From contig WPIO01000024.1 in assembly GCA_009760855.2 (NCBI GenBank), forward strand, positions 5,270,001 through 5,334,000: a stretch of DNA of 64,000 nt, read 5' to 3'. This document shows, in pieces, positions 32,388 through 44,279 of the stretch. Each line of letters starts with the position of its first letter. Within the stretch, counting starts at the first letter, position 1. Source of the stretch: Cristatella mucedo. Its lineage: Eukaryota; Bryozoa; Phylactolaemata; Cristatellidae. The notes beneath the pieces are model-generated. The model worked only from the letters and a program-made list of their open reading frames with translations. It was not told the DNA's origin and did not search any database. A program made the translations under genes and the position numbers.

Positions 32388-32535
32388 GTGATAATTTATC
32401 TGTATAGAACCCAAATATAACTAAATCTCTATTCAGGCGCTTAGCATATGCCCCAGAGGTTGAGTTCACGTCTTCGGTCGGCTAGACCTTGGTCGGGGCA
32501 AGCACTTTAACCACTGGGCCTAACCAGTCATGATA
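32388..32535 (-). mobile_element. second tRNA-like SINE with LINE-A-like tail
   Basis: Reverse complement starts with taggcccagtggttaaag (32505-32522), an A-box-type sequence, followed by a diverged B-box region (32458-32469) and a tail that reads aagcgcctgaatagagattt, very like the LINE-A end aagcgcctagaaagagattg. It meets the plus-strand SINE at a shared ATT run, tail to tail. Confidence 0.62.
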
Positions 32536-32649
32536 ATAATGAAGGTAAGGTCAGAGCACGGAGTGGACTTGAGCGCAAGTATCGCTGAAATTAACTAATT
32601 CTCAGGCCATTTAGACCATCTAATATTGACTGTAGAGCAAATGAACTTC

Positions 32650-32727
32650 TTGTATGCCGGCATGGATGCTTATCTTAAGCTGTTGCTCTGCAGGTTCTAG
32701 ACTGTGGAACTTACTTCCACAGCAGCA
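32650..32727 (+). mobile_element. LINE-B fragment, left of a nested LINE-A
   Basis: gctctgcaggttctagactg and tggaacttacttccaca match the LINE-B C-terminal region. It continues at 33709. Confidence 0.8.
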
Positions 32728-33708
32728 AATTTTCTAAAACTAAACGAAGATAAAACTAACTTACTAGTTATGGGCTAACCCAGCGTGATTCACAAATTGG
32801 AAAGGCTGGCGCTCAAAATTGGCTCTACCAGCTTATCTCCTGTTGAATCAGCTCAAAATCTAGGTGTCATGTTCCAAAGTTTTCTCTCGTTAGACGACCA
32901 TATCAGCTACACAGTCAAATCTGCCTACTTTCAGCTACATAACCTTGCTAAAACTCGGGCTTGTGTAGATAAGGATACCACGTCCAAGTTAATCCCTGCA
33001 TTTGTGACATCCCGTCTCAACTTCGGTAACCCACTGCTTTCAGACCAAACGGCATGTGCGATCAGGCAATTGAAGCTGGTGCAAGACTAATCAGCCAGGC
33101 TTGTCCGTCGTGAGCTTCGCAGTGGCCTCACCACTTCTCGCCGACCTGCACTGGCTACCAGTCAAGCAACGGATTGGCTTCAAGGTTTTTGTCGCTCACT
33201 TTTAGGTCACTTCATTCTTTGGCTCCAGCCTATCTCTCAGATCTACTCCCCACCAGGCCAAGCCATCGTACCACCTGCTTTTCGCAATCCTACAGTCTAC
33301 CAATATCTCGTAACAACCTCAAATCCTTTGGAGACCACTCATTTAGTTCGTATGCTCCTAAAGCCTGTAAATCCCTCCCGATTTGCGTCAGAACATCCCC
33401 TGACTTGACCACATTTGAAAAGAACTTAAAAATGCACCTATTTTTTAGGACAGCATTTAGTGGGTGCCTATGATTCGTCCTTCATGTGCTTATGGGTGCT
33501 GACACTGTGCATGCTGCCACTAACCACGTTTACATGGTGACCCTGTGCTTGCCACCCCTAATAATGTTATTCATGTTGTTTGTTTATCAAGCATGATATT
33601 ATTCACCATTCAATTGAATTTTCCTTTGCAGCAAATTTAAAGCACCTAGAAAGAGATTGAGTTATCTGAGGGTGCATTTATCAAGTGCAATATTATCATT
33701 ATTAATTC
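32728..33708 (+). mobile_element. LINE-A copy nested in LINE-B
   Basis: Starts at gcagcaaattttctaaaac (end of the RT palm) and covers thumb, C-terminal part, 3' end and an ATT run. Frames at 32785-33090 and 33174-33473 carry SLDDHISYTVKSAYF and LAPAYLSDLLPT. Inserted between cttccaca and attcttatgc of the surrounding LINE-B. Confidence 0.88.
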
Positions 33709-33985
33709 TTATGCATTAGCAACTATTTTCCTACTGGCAGCCAACTATGGCACATTCTTTCCAGCTGTCCTGAGCTGCTACATCAATGTTATTCACTGCC
33801 TCATCTGCTCTCCCGAATCATCCTTGCTTCCCACTTTCTCTTTGCTACGTGAGATGAAGTCTGTGGGCTAACGAATGTACACCGAAAGCTGCTTCGGCGG
33901 TGAATGCGTTATGCGAAACTCTGTTGCACCACACCCTCATAGTCTTTGTAGCGTTTTAGAGTGTAAGACAGAGATGCATTACCTC
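33709..33985 (+). mobile_element. LINE-B 3' part, right of the nested LINE-A
   Basis: attcttatgcattagcaac continues the LINE-B ORF end and its 3' end (ccgaaagctgcttcggcgg; gacagagatgcattacc). Diverged. Confidence 0.82.
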
Positions 33986-33989
33986 AACA

Positions 33990-34622
33990 TATAAGAGCTG
34001 CTTAGAGGCAGTACACTCTCATGGTGGCATGCTTGCTGCATCAAGTTCCTGCATCCAATGGATCAAGCCCCTCATGCCTGTGAAAGCTGTATTAATATGC
34101 TCTCCATACATCAGAACAGTACCGGTTGCGTCGGAATAATTTTTCAAAGGGTTTTAGGAGCGATTGTAAGCCTGTAGTACACACATTGTTTTAAGCACAT
34201 CAGGTTGCTCAAGCATGTATATGACCACATAGCTATTTTCACAAATAAGGTCTTCAGAAGGCCGAATTGATGAATGGGCATAAGACCGAAAGAACAGCTT
34301 CCAGCCATTGTCCCTGTTGCTTCTATAAAACGGGTAGTGGCAGACATGCTTAACTCTTCTAAGACTTCTTGTACAATTTCTGTTCATTTTTCAAAGCTAG
34401 TAATTCTTAGGCGTTGGGAAATCTCTACTCTAGTTTAGCAAGACACATGGGAAGAAGCCAGCCGAGCCCTTTTCGAGAGCTTATCACGTGGTCTACTCAT
34501 CAAAGCAGTGCACTGCAATAGCAAAGGCAAGGTCTAACTTCGAAGAATATTTTGTCGAACCCTAGATGCAAAGTCCAAAAAGGCTGCTGTCTACCATTGA
34601 CCATTTTCTCAGCTCATCTAGG
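33990..34622. other. intron, nothing recognised
   Basis: Two overlapping minus-strand open frames (34144-34387) have no motif. Confidence 0.45.
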
Positions 34623-34624
34623 TT

Positions 34625-35312
34625 AGCTCCATGTGGTCCTTATTGTGACCTAATTTATTAAGCTCCTTAGTTTTGTCTTGGCTTGATGATTGTAATTCCC
34701 TTTTATCTGAGCTACCAAAGAAAGCGTCTAGGTCACTTCGGCTGGCTATGAATATGGCTTCAAGGCAAGTCTTAAAGTCGCAGACGTTTGACCAAGTGTC
34801 TCCTTTGCTAAACGAGCCATGGAAGGCTGCCTGTCGATCAACGGATAGGCAAAGTTCTTAGGCTTGACCCACACAGGGCCCGCCACGGCTTGCCTCCTCT
34901 ATACCTATAGCTGTACTGCTGCAACGTGTCCTCAGGTCCTGTGTGGACAATAAATTAGCTATTTCATTCCTGCATTTAAAGACCGTTGGCGACAGAAGCT
35001 TTAGCTCTGCAGGTCCTAGACGGCGGAACTCGTTTCCTTAGTTCTTGAGCAACGAGGACTACTCTCCTGCTGCCGACTATGGCTCATATTTTTTCAGAGG
35101 TCCTGAGCTGCTACTCCGTTACAAATCACAACCTCAGCTGCTCTACTGACTCAGCTATGCTTCCCACTTTTTATTTTGTGCGTGATATGAAGTCCATTGG
35201 CTACCGAATGCGTACCGAAAGCCGCGTAATCTGTGAGCGAGCTGTGCAAAACTCTCCATCGTAACACCCACATGTCATGATGACTTTGTGGAGTTACAGA
35301 CGGAGATACACA
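34625..35312 (+). mobile_element. LINE-B 3' fragment
   Basis: Begins gctccttagttttgtcttgg (thumb), passes the SFSSAGPR-type block and ends with gtggagttacagacggagat. Frameshifted; 5' truncated. Confidence 0.87.
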
Positions 35313-35645
35313 ACTAGCCGATGGCTTCTCTAGCTTCATTGTCAGCAAGATAGAAAAGATCAGTGAGTTCATTTCTACGGTCGCAATATCTTCACTTTAC
35401 TCTCGTCAATAGTACCGTCCGACGAGACTCCTCTAGCTCAATTTCGCACTGCTCATTCCATATTCAAGCCGGCCACTAGCGACCTCATGCCGAGATTCAC
35501 CTCGTTATGCAGGAAGGCAACTAGCTCTTAAGAACTTATTCCCAACTTCTACTTGTATGATGCTTAGATCCACTCCTGCCATGAATAACTAACGCAATCA
35601 ATATATCCTTAGCCTCAAGTCTAGTCATTGCACATTTTAAAATGG
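35313..35645 (+). mobile_element. LINE-A linker fragment
   Basis: Translated pieces such as ADGFSSFIVSKIEKISEFI match DLAGSFSRSFVQKIDKIRE of the LINE-A linker between endonuclease and RT (compare 53760-53800, minus strand). No tail. Sandwiched between two LINE-B pieces. Confidence 0.65.
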
Positions 35646-36592
35646 CTTTAGTTAGGACACTCCTGAAATTAAACGATGATAAACCGAACTGCTGCTCATA
35701 GGACACCATGAACCTGTCGCCGGATTAAATGGATTTGCTCTTCTAATAGGTGATGCTGTTGTGCGACTATCACCATGTGCTCGAAATTTAGGTGTCGTTT
35801 TTGACAGCTGCCTCAATTTTGAAAGCTTCATTCAGAAGACTGCTTCCACAGCTAGCCATCACGTCCGATCCCCAGCCAAGATTAGAAGCTGTCTCCCACA
35901 GTGGCTTGTAAAAAATTTAACTAGCTCCTTAGTTCTGTCTCGGCTTGAATATTGTAATTCCCTCCCTTTAGCTGGGCTACCAAAGAAAGCAACTAGGCCA
36001 CTGCAGCTGCCTATGAATATGGCTGCAAGGCTAGTCTTCAAGTCCCAGAAGTTTGAGCATGTGTCTCCTCTGCTAAAAGAGCTATGGATGGATGCCGGTT
36101 GAGCAACGGATACAGAGCAAAGTTCTTACGCTTACCCACAAGGCCCGCCACGGCTTGGCTCCTTCGTACCTAGCTGAACTGCTGCATCAGTTTCAGCATG
36201 TTCGCACCCCCAGGTCCTGTGTGGACAATCAATGAGTCTTTTCATTCCTCCACTTAAAGACCGTTGGCGACCGGAGCTTTAGCTCTGCAGTTCCTAGACT
36301 GTGGAACTCGCTTCCACAATTCTTAAGCAACGACAACTGCTCTACTACTGCTGGCTATGGCTCATCCTTTTCAGCGGTCCTGGGCTGCTACTTCCATGCT
36401 CCTCACTACCTCAACTGCTCTCCTGACTCGGCTTTGCTTCCCAATTTCTCTCGTTTCGTGAGACGAAGTCTGTTGGCTACCGAATGCGTACCGAAAGCCG
36501 CTTAGGCTGTGAGTGTGCTATGCAAAACTCTCCAGCGTAACAGCCACATGGTCTTTATTACTTTGTGGAGTTACAGACGGAGATACATTACA
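35646..36592 (+). mobile_element. LINE-B 3' fragment
   Basis: Starts at tgaaattaaacgatgataaac (end of the RT palm) and continues through CARNLGVVFDSCLNFESF and LARLEYCNS-type blocks to the 3' end gagatacattaca. One of the better preserved LINE-B C-terminal regions, with an early stop after ELWMDAG. Confidence 0.9.
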
Positions 36593-36639
36593 CTAGTGTG
36601 AAACACTTGGCCATGAGATCTTGTGTAACACTAGCCTAG

Positions 36640-36990
36640 TATCTCAACTGCTGCTCTTATCAGAGACATAGAGAAAAGTTCTGGCATACCAGCTGAATCC
36701 TGTAAAAATACTTCTAACCAAGAACCTAAGGTCTAGTCAGGTTTTAGAGCGTGTCACTTCATAGTCGTAATTTCTCCATGTGCAAAATTACCTCAGATAT
36801 GCAAACTTATGTAAAGTCCTGCAGCTCGTTTTGTATGATTTTTCTGTATCGGTTGAAACAAGCAATCACCACGTTATTCTCCATCCCTGCTTTTTTAACC
36901 CTGATGTCACTTGCATCGTGCCACGAAGTTTTTGGTTCAATCTGAGTAAGGGACTCCAGAGTATTGATTGGCATTCAGACACCAGCACAA
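36640..36990 (+). mobile_element. very decayed LINE-A RT remnants
   Basis: Short matches only: ctggcataccagctgaatcc against the LINE-A VADQLNSY region, and gggactccagagtattgatt against the SGRLQSVDV region at 36950-36970. Sequence 36990-37385 holds nothing recognised. Confidence 0.5.
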
Positions 36991-37389
36991 CTAGCGGTTC
37001 TTGTCCAAAGCAGAATGTATGTACTTTAGAAAATTCAAGTACTTACGAACGACGTATACAGAAACCGATCCAGCTAAGACCTTTTTAAAGCATACCTGTT
37101 TGTTGTTTGATCGTGGGGCATAAGAATTTACTTGCCTATGAACATAGAAACGCTTATTGCATCAGTCTGTGTGTGCCACACAGACAACAGCATTAGATAG
37201 GCTAGCGGATAGTAACCTGCTTATTAGTTATGATCGAGCTTACCTATTATTGATTGGTTGTCGTAGTTTCAAATGCATTCCCAGATGTTATCGCTGTAGC
37301 TAGGATCCATGAGTTATGCACTAACAAAAAAGCGCCCTGTAGCCGACGTTAGGGCTGGGGCCGCAAGCTCAGATGCTTCTCTTGTCAGG

Positions 37390-38192
37390 GGATCTTAAAG
37401 CTGAGTACCCGTTAGTTTGGTATTCCTAATGTTGCCTCGAACCACCCAGCCTGCACTCCCTCAAGCACTACTGCGAATATGTTTCACTGAGTGATCCCCA
37501 AGCCTGCTGTAACTCTGGAGGCCCAATTTAACGCTTGTCTTTGCAATCCTCGCTCAAAGTGCAATAAAACCCATTAATATGTGGCCTTATCTCTGAAATA
37601 AGCCTCGATCTTCTCACCTTGACAGAATATTGGCTAAATCGGTCAACTTACGGCCATTTGATGACGAAGCCGCGACTAGCTTCTTCTTTTACAAAACTAG
37701 ATCAATCATAACTGGATGTTAAGTCATCTTTCTGGACTAATCCATACTAGGCTCAGCATTGTACCACTCGTCTTTCGCAATCTGATTGTTTAGCTATACC
37801 TAGCACAAACCTTGAATTCTTTGGAGACCGTGCCTCTAGTTCATAGGCTCCCAAATCCTGGAACTCAATTCCGACTTGCTTCACGACATCCTCTGACTTG
37901 ACCAGATTTTAAAAGAAATTTAAAACGTATCTATTTATCACAGCATTTAGTGAGTCCCTATGGTTTGACCTTTATGTGTTTATGTGTGCTGATACTGTGC
38001 ATGCTGTCTCTAGCCACATTTGCATGCTGACCCTGTGCATGCCAGCTTCAACAAGGTTATTCTTGTTGTTAATCCAGCATGCTACCGCTAAGGCATTCGA
38101 TCGATCGTGTTTCCTTTGCAGCGAATGTAATGCGTATAGGGATAGATTGAGTTTTCTGAGGGCTCTTTATTAAGTGTGTTATATATTATTAT
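37390..38192 (+). mobile_element. LINE-A copy with large internal deletion
   Basis: 5' part with the start of the endonuclease (ctgagtacccgttagtttgg; TEYWLN-like at 37625) up to about 37735, then directly the 3' part from actaggctcagcattgtacc to the tail and an ATT run at 38175-38192. The whole RT is missing. Confidence 0.75.
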
Positions 38193-38357
38193 TATGCTGC
38201 GCTAACCATACTCGCATGCTGACTTTTTGCAATGCTACTCCTAATCATTTTATTCTTGTTGGTTATTTAGCATGCTTCCTGTGCAGCAAACGTAAAGCGT
38301 GTTGACAGAGATCGAGCTCTCTGAGAGAGCATTACCAAATGCATTATTATTATTATT
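38193..38357 (+). mobile_element. LINE-A 3' tail fragment
   Basis: gctaaccatactcgcatgctg through a diverged conserved end (gtaaagcgtgttgacagag) to an ATT run at 38343-38357. Directly follows the tail of another copy. Confidence 0.8.
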
Positions 38358-40050
38358 CGCAAAAGCTAAAATATCTGTTTCATGCAAGTTTGAAGAAACC
38401 TCGAATAAATCTTTTGAATCTATTGTCTTGATCTCACCCGAAAACAAGCTACCGACTGCGGCTATAGTCTATTACCCACATAGTACCAAGTCTACATTAA
38501 TTTCTCTGATCTAATTTCGATTCTGTGCGCAATAAATCGATCTTTCTTGATGGTGGCTAATTGTAATATTCATTGTGATAACTTATCTGACGAATTCAGC
38601 CCCAAATTACGTGCACTGACAGACCCATTATTTCATTTGGCTCATCTGCATGGCCCAACTCACATCAAGGGTCACACACGTAACCGGATATTCTCATTCA
38701 ACTACACTTTCTCATCACCAATTATTGCAAAATCCTGCTTATGTGCCCACATGCAGATCTCATTCAGTCTACACTGTGTGGCCTCTTTCCCCTTTTGCAA
38801 ATCACCCGTGAATTGCAAAACCTCGAGACGCTAGACTTCGATGCTTTCCGTACGGGAATCTTTGCTTTGCCTCTGCTGCTCAATCCTCCTGACCTGTCCT
38901 CATTCACAGATTGCTACTACACCACACTAGCTAATACGCTCGACTAGAATTGCAGAATTGCAAATACTGAAAACCTCACCATGTGCCGTCATTCAAACAA
39001 CCTCTACTTTCTCGCAGACATTAAACAAGTAGGTAAACTAAGTGCAAGCTTGAAAAAACTTACGCAAGATCAGGACTGACTATCCATGGACAGGCATACG
39101 AGGACTACTGTAAATAGCACCAATAGACTAATAAAATATATAAAAAATAAAAACCAATAGCTAAGGCCAAGACTACAGTCTATAAAAACATCGTTGAATC
39201 ACAGATGTGCGACCCTAAAATGCAGAAGTCAACAATCGCTCCAAGGTTAGCTCTATATCTAGCGTTCCCTGTGGTGATTTAACTGATCACTTCTCTAGCT
39301 TTATTGTCAAAAAGATTGACAAGTTCAGGAAGTCCATCATTAAGATGTCAGGACGCCCCTTTGAAATATGTACCCAATTTTTGTGGCACTATTCAATGAG
39401 GTCACTAGTGATCTCGTCCTGAAGTTAATATTGTAATCAAAGAGGAAAACTATTCTGGACCCTATTTCCACTGTCCTGATTCTACCAAGCAGACCTGCTG
39501 CTTTCATGCATACCTAGCATCCTAAATATGTCATTAGCATCAGGGCATTTCTCTGCACCTTTCAACAAATCTGTATTCAGGCCGCTACTCAGGAGAGGAA
39601 AACTAGATCAAATTAGCTTGAGCAACTTCCACCTGGTTTCGCTTTTACCATTCCTATCACAAAAACCGTAACGAGTCGTGGCAGATCAGCAGAACTCACG
39701 CTTTGGAACTTCAAGCCTTACTAGTAAGTTCTAGCTTGGTTTTAGAGTTAATCACTCCGCAGAGTTGGAATTGCTTCGGTAGTATGACGATCTACGTAGG
39801 AATTCAGACTTAGGTTGAGTATCACTGCTTGTTTTGCTCGATCTTTCGGCAGCTGTTGATTCTAACGATCATCACGTCCTTCTTGAGCGCCTCTAATCTC
39901 GCCAGGGCATCACTTTTACGGCACTGCAATGGTCCAGTTCCTATTTTAGTGGGAAGCTCCTGAATATAGATCGGAATAGACAAAGATTATCAGAGGAGCC
40001 TCTGAATCGGCATCGCTTCGGGTGTACAGCGATCTACTTTGGACTGCAGA
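38358..40050 (+). mobile_element. LINE-A copy: endonuclease, linker, RT start
   Basis: Endonuclease frame at 38547-38834 (MVANCNIHCDNLSDEF, THIKGHTRNRIFSFN), linker, then decayed RT (LLVLLDLSAAVDS-like near 39825-39870) to about 40010, where the RT segment starts again in a second copy. No 3' end of its own is seen. Confidence 0.78.
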
Positions 40051-41500
40051 CATTGGTAGAGTATTTCTGCTTGCTTTGCTCGGTCTTCCGGCGGCTTTCC
40101 TTACCACCGATCACCAAGTCGTTCTTGAGCACCTCTGATTTCGCCTGGATGTTACTAAAGAGATTGATTTCTCTGAGGGCGCTTTATCAAGTGCATTATT
40201 ATTATTGTTATTATACTGGCACTTCATTGCAATCGTTCAGATCTTATCTCAGTGAGAGATTCCACACTTATGAGGTGAATGGACAAAGATCATCCGAGGA
40301 AGCTCTTAAATGTAAGGTACATCAGGGCTCCTTGCTCGGACCTGTTCTTTCACGGTTTATACTCTTCCTCTTGCCGATATGATTGCCAAGCACAATCTAG
40401 GCTTTCTCTTGTACGTAGATGACACTCAGTTGTACGTTTTATTTTGACCCCCGAGCCCTCAAGCCGATTGAATTTTCTCAATTCCCTTGCTGCATGCATT
40501 GACGACATCCACATGTGGATGGCAGAGAGTTTTTTTAAATTGAATGATGATACAACCAACGTACTAGTTATGGGCAAACTAAGCGTGATTCAGAAATTGA
40601 AAAAGCTATTGCTAAAAATCAGCTCCGCCAGCATATCTGTTGTTCAATCCGCACAAAATCCAAGTGTCATGTTCCAAAGCGACCTTTCGTTTGACGACCA
40701 CATCAGCTCCATAACCAGGTCTGCTTAATTTAAAAACATAGCGCTGCTGAAATTTGGGTTTGTTTAGATGGTGATACTACATACAAGTTAGTCCATGCAT
40801 TTGTGACATCCCGTCTTGGCTTTTGTAACTCACTGCTTACTGGTCTACCGACATTCGCAATCAGGCTCTAACAGCTGGTGCAAAACTCGGCAGCTAGGCT
40901 TGTCTGTCGTGAGTGTCGCAGCTGCCACATCACGCCACTTCTCGCCGACCTGCACTTGCTACCAGTCAAACAAGGCATCGACTTCAAGGTTCTGTCACTC
41001 ACTTCAGGTTCTTTCATCGTTTGAATTCAGCTTACCTATCAGATCGACTGCCTCACCAGGCTAAACATCGTACCACTCGCTTTCGGAATCTAACTGTTTG
41101 CCTATACCTCGTACAAACCTCAACACCTTTGGAGACCATGCCTTTAGCTCGAATGCTTTCAAACCCTGAAACTCACTCCAGACTTTTGTCACGACATCTC
41201 CTTGACTTGACCACTTTTAATGTGAAATTTGAAACGCATGCATTCATTGCAGCATTTAGTGGGTCCTCGTGATTCGTCCTTTATTTGCTTATTAAAGCTT
41301 ACATTGTTGCATGCTGCCACTAACGAAACTTGCACGCTGAACCTGCCTGTGTGTCACCACTAACCACGCTGTTCTGGTTGTTTATTGAACATGCTACTAC
41401 TAACCGTTCAATCATGCTTACGTTGCAGCAAATGTACAGCGCCTAGAAAGAGTTTGAGTTCTCTGAAGGCACTTTATCAAGAGTGTTAGTATTATTATCA
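40051..41500 (+). mobile_element. LINE-A copy: RT to 3' end
   Basis: RT from about 40010 (gtacagcgatctactttgg), palm with YVDDTQLY at about 40410-40440, thumb frame 40444-40728 (SLAACIDDIHMWMAES), C-terminal frame 40913-41272, tail and ATT-like run near 41485-41500. Split by a 59-base tail-only insertion at 40155-40213. Confidence 0.83.
40155..40213 (+). mobile_element. 59-base tail-only LINE-A insertion
   Basis: aaagagattgatttctctg, the rest of the conserved end and an ATT run, inserted in the RT of a LINE-A copy. The host reads ggatgttact before it and actggcacttc after it, so a short target duplication (TACT or ACT) is visible. Confidence 0.78.
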
Positions 41501-41509
41501 TTGCTAGTT

Positions 41510-41920
41510 AAGTCGTCTGCCTTTCGCAACTAAGCAAAGCAGTAGGCTTGACCAGAACGGCTTGCATGATTGGTAATTTGCTAAGTCTTAGCTAAACCGG
41601 GTTAGGCTGCTAAGTTTTCGCTAAGTCTTCCCATTAAGACCGGACTGCCCCTACGGTATTAGTGACGTATACACCGAAGACTCGAACTGATAGGATGCAA
41701 GAATCACCGTTCAAACGAGGCTTAACGCTTACGACTTGTCTAGTCGAAGCATGATAGCTACAAGCCAAAACTACATGGCGTAATCGCACATCCGGGCAAG
41801 CCAACAGGTCTGGTCCTGCCCCAGCCTGTAACCCATAACACATTACAGCTTTCCTGATTAACCGAGGGTCGTCTGGGCAAAATGTATACCCTCACTCGTT
41901 TGCCTGCCGTCACGAAGGAC
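41510..41920. other. intron, nothing recognised
   Basis: Contains a minus-strand open frame of 69 codons (41634-41843) without motif. Confidence 0.45.
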
Positions 41921-41924
41921 TTCT

Positions 41925-43170
41925 AGGCTTTGACGTCTATGCAGATGACACACTATTGTCCCATTACTATAATTTCTTCTAGCCAGCCATCACAGAATAT
42001 TCTCTAAACGCTCTTCATGCTACTATTCTTTTGAAGCAAATGTAAAATGCCTAGAAAGAGATTGGGTTCTTTGAGGGCACTTTATCAAGTGCATTATTAT
42101 TATTATTATTATCATTATTGACGATATCTGCATATGGACGGTGGCAAAATTTCTCAAATTTTGATTACGGTAAAACTAACTGCTTAGTTATGGAGTAAGC
42201 AAGTGCGAAACAGAAATTTCAAAGCTGAAACTTCAAAATCATCTCTTCCAGAATGTCTTTACTGGCATTTGCACGAAATTTAGGTGTCCTTTTGCAAAGT
42301 GACCTCTGACTGCTTTGAGCTAACCAGTCTTGCTAAAATTTGGGCTTATGAAGGTAGAGATTCTAAATCTATATAGTTATATGACTGTACGACATCCGTC
42401 TCGGTTTTTATAGCTCTCTGCTTACTGGTTTACCGGATTGTGAAATCAGGCACCAACATTTGGTGCAGAATTCAGCAGCTAGGCTTGTCGGAAGTGAGCT
42501 TCAGAGCTGCCACGGCACACTACTTTTCGCCTGCCTGCGCCGACTTTCAATCACGCAGCAGAATAATTCCAAGGTTCAGTAAATAAGTTATAGGTCCCTC
42601 AATTCTGTGGCTACAGCCTAGCTATAGGAAATAGTTACCTACTTGTATAGGTATCATACTAAGCGTTTTTCGAGCTTAATTGTGTAGAATATACCTGATA
42701 TACCTTATTAATTTTGTAGTATAAGTCCTACACGATGATTACTATTATTAATAGTTATCAGCTATAATTGTGTAGGAATACCCCGGATATACATGATTTA
42801 ACTTGGAGACCATGCTCTCCGTTAATAAGTACTTTCTCAAACCTTGGTACATAGTCCTGAATAACGTCACGACATCCCCTGACTTAATTATTTAAAAAGA
42901 AGCTAAAGCCACCTATTTATTACAGCACTTAGTGGGTCATTGTGACTTTTCCTTTGTGTGATAATGCTTGCGAAGCTGTTAATGTTTCCAGAAACCATTT
43001 TTACATTTTGACCCTGTGACTATTACCTCTATTCTTGCTATGTTCGATAGCATGTGCATGTTACCACTAACCAAATGATCACATTTCAAATGCATCCTTG
43101 TGTAAAGTAGGTAGAAAGAAATCAGGTTCTCTGATTGTGCTTGGAAAATGCATGACTATCAAAATTATAG
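41925..43170 (+). mobile_element. old LINE-A copy with a tail-only insertion
   Basis: Palm remnant (DVYADDTLLSHYY at about 41932-41970), then a tail-only LINE-A at about 42010-42117, then continuing tgacgatatctgcatatgg, thumb and C-terminal remnants and a decayed 3' end near 43170. Strongly diverged. Confidence 0.72.
42010..42117 (+). mobile_element. tail-only LINE-A insertion
   Basis: About 105 bases: ttgaagcaaatgtaaaatgcc, conserved end and an ATT run of about 25 bases. The host LINE-A sequence is collinear on both sides. Confidence 0.78.
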
Positions 43171-43229
43171 TTGTGATCTTATTTTGGTGATATTATTGAA
43201 GGTAGTTTCAGAACAATAATGGACATGCG

Positions 43230-44165
43230 ACTGCCAGCAGGCAGAACCTTTTCTAAAAATGAATATTGATAACATCAGCAAATTGCTAGTTAGCTCGTAA
43301 CTAGCTAGTCACTAGTAACTAGTTTTACGTCTATTTTTCAAATGCTGATGCTCAAAATTGACATAATGACCAATTCTCCCATAGCACGTGAGTGCAATGG
43401 CATGGCCTGCTCAAAATGAGCTGTTACTAGACGACAGCTTGAGCTCCACAGTCACGTCTTCATACTTTCTTACACGCACCTTGGAGTTGGTAAAAAAAAC
43501 CTTATGCTATGGCATTTTGTCACGTTCATTTTAACTGCCTAATTATGCCACTAGTTAATGATCTGCTCTGGGTCCCCATTAAGCAGCGTGTCAAGATTAA
43601 GGTTCTGTTCACGCTGTTTTAGGTATTATCGTTCTCTCGCTCCCCCTAGTTGCTAGAGCTTATTCATTACAAGATGAGGCACCACCTGCTCTCCTGTCTC
43701 AAGCTGGTTTAGCTCTGCATACAAGCAACCTCAAATCTTATAGAGATTTTGCCTCCTCGGTTGCTACGCTTCTGAAGCCTAGAACTCACTGCAGTCTGAC
43801 GTCCAAAAACCCTTAGTTTGCCGAACTTGAAAAGAAGTCGAAAACCCACTTTCTACAAGTTAAATATTATTGTATGCTTCTGGAAGTTGAAACTCTATGT
43901 GTTTGTTATCATTAACCAATTTATGTGATTCCCTTCTATCATGTATAAATTACCCATTAAGAATTTCAGTTTATTGTGCAGCTAAAAGAATATCTTACAG
44001 TTATTCGTATTAGTGTCCTGCGATTGAACGTGGACGACCCCATGATATTACTCACCATTCAATCGCGTTTCCCTTTGCAGCGAACGTAAAGAGCCTAGAA
44101 AGAGATTAAGTTCCCTGACAAGCGCTTTATCAAGTGCATTATTATTATTATTATTAATATTATTA
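43230..44165 (+). mobile_element. decayed LINE-A remnants ending in a fresh tail
   Basis: Scattered similarity from about 43240 (LINE-A palm end and thumb) to 43990, followed by a well-preserved tail at 44040-44165 with an ATT run. A further tail scrap with ATT lies at 44240-44278. The young tail may be a separate short insertion. Confidence 0.6.
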
Positions 44166-44279
44166 CCTTGTGGCCCGACAGCAGCATAGTGTTGGTTAAC
44201 TCACTGCTCGTGTCATAAGAAAATTCACTGTGAACATCAACCGAGGGCACTTTCTCAAGCATTATATTATTGTTATTAT

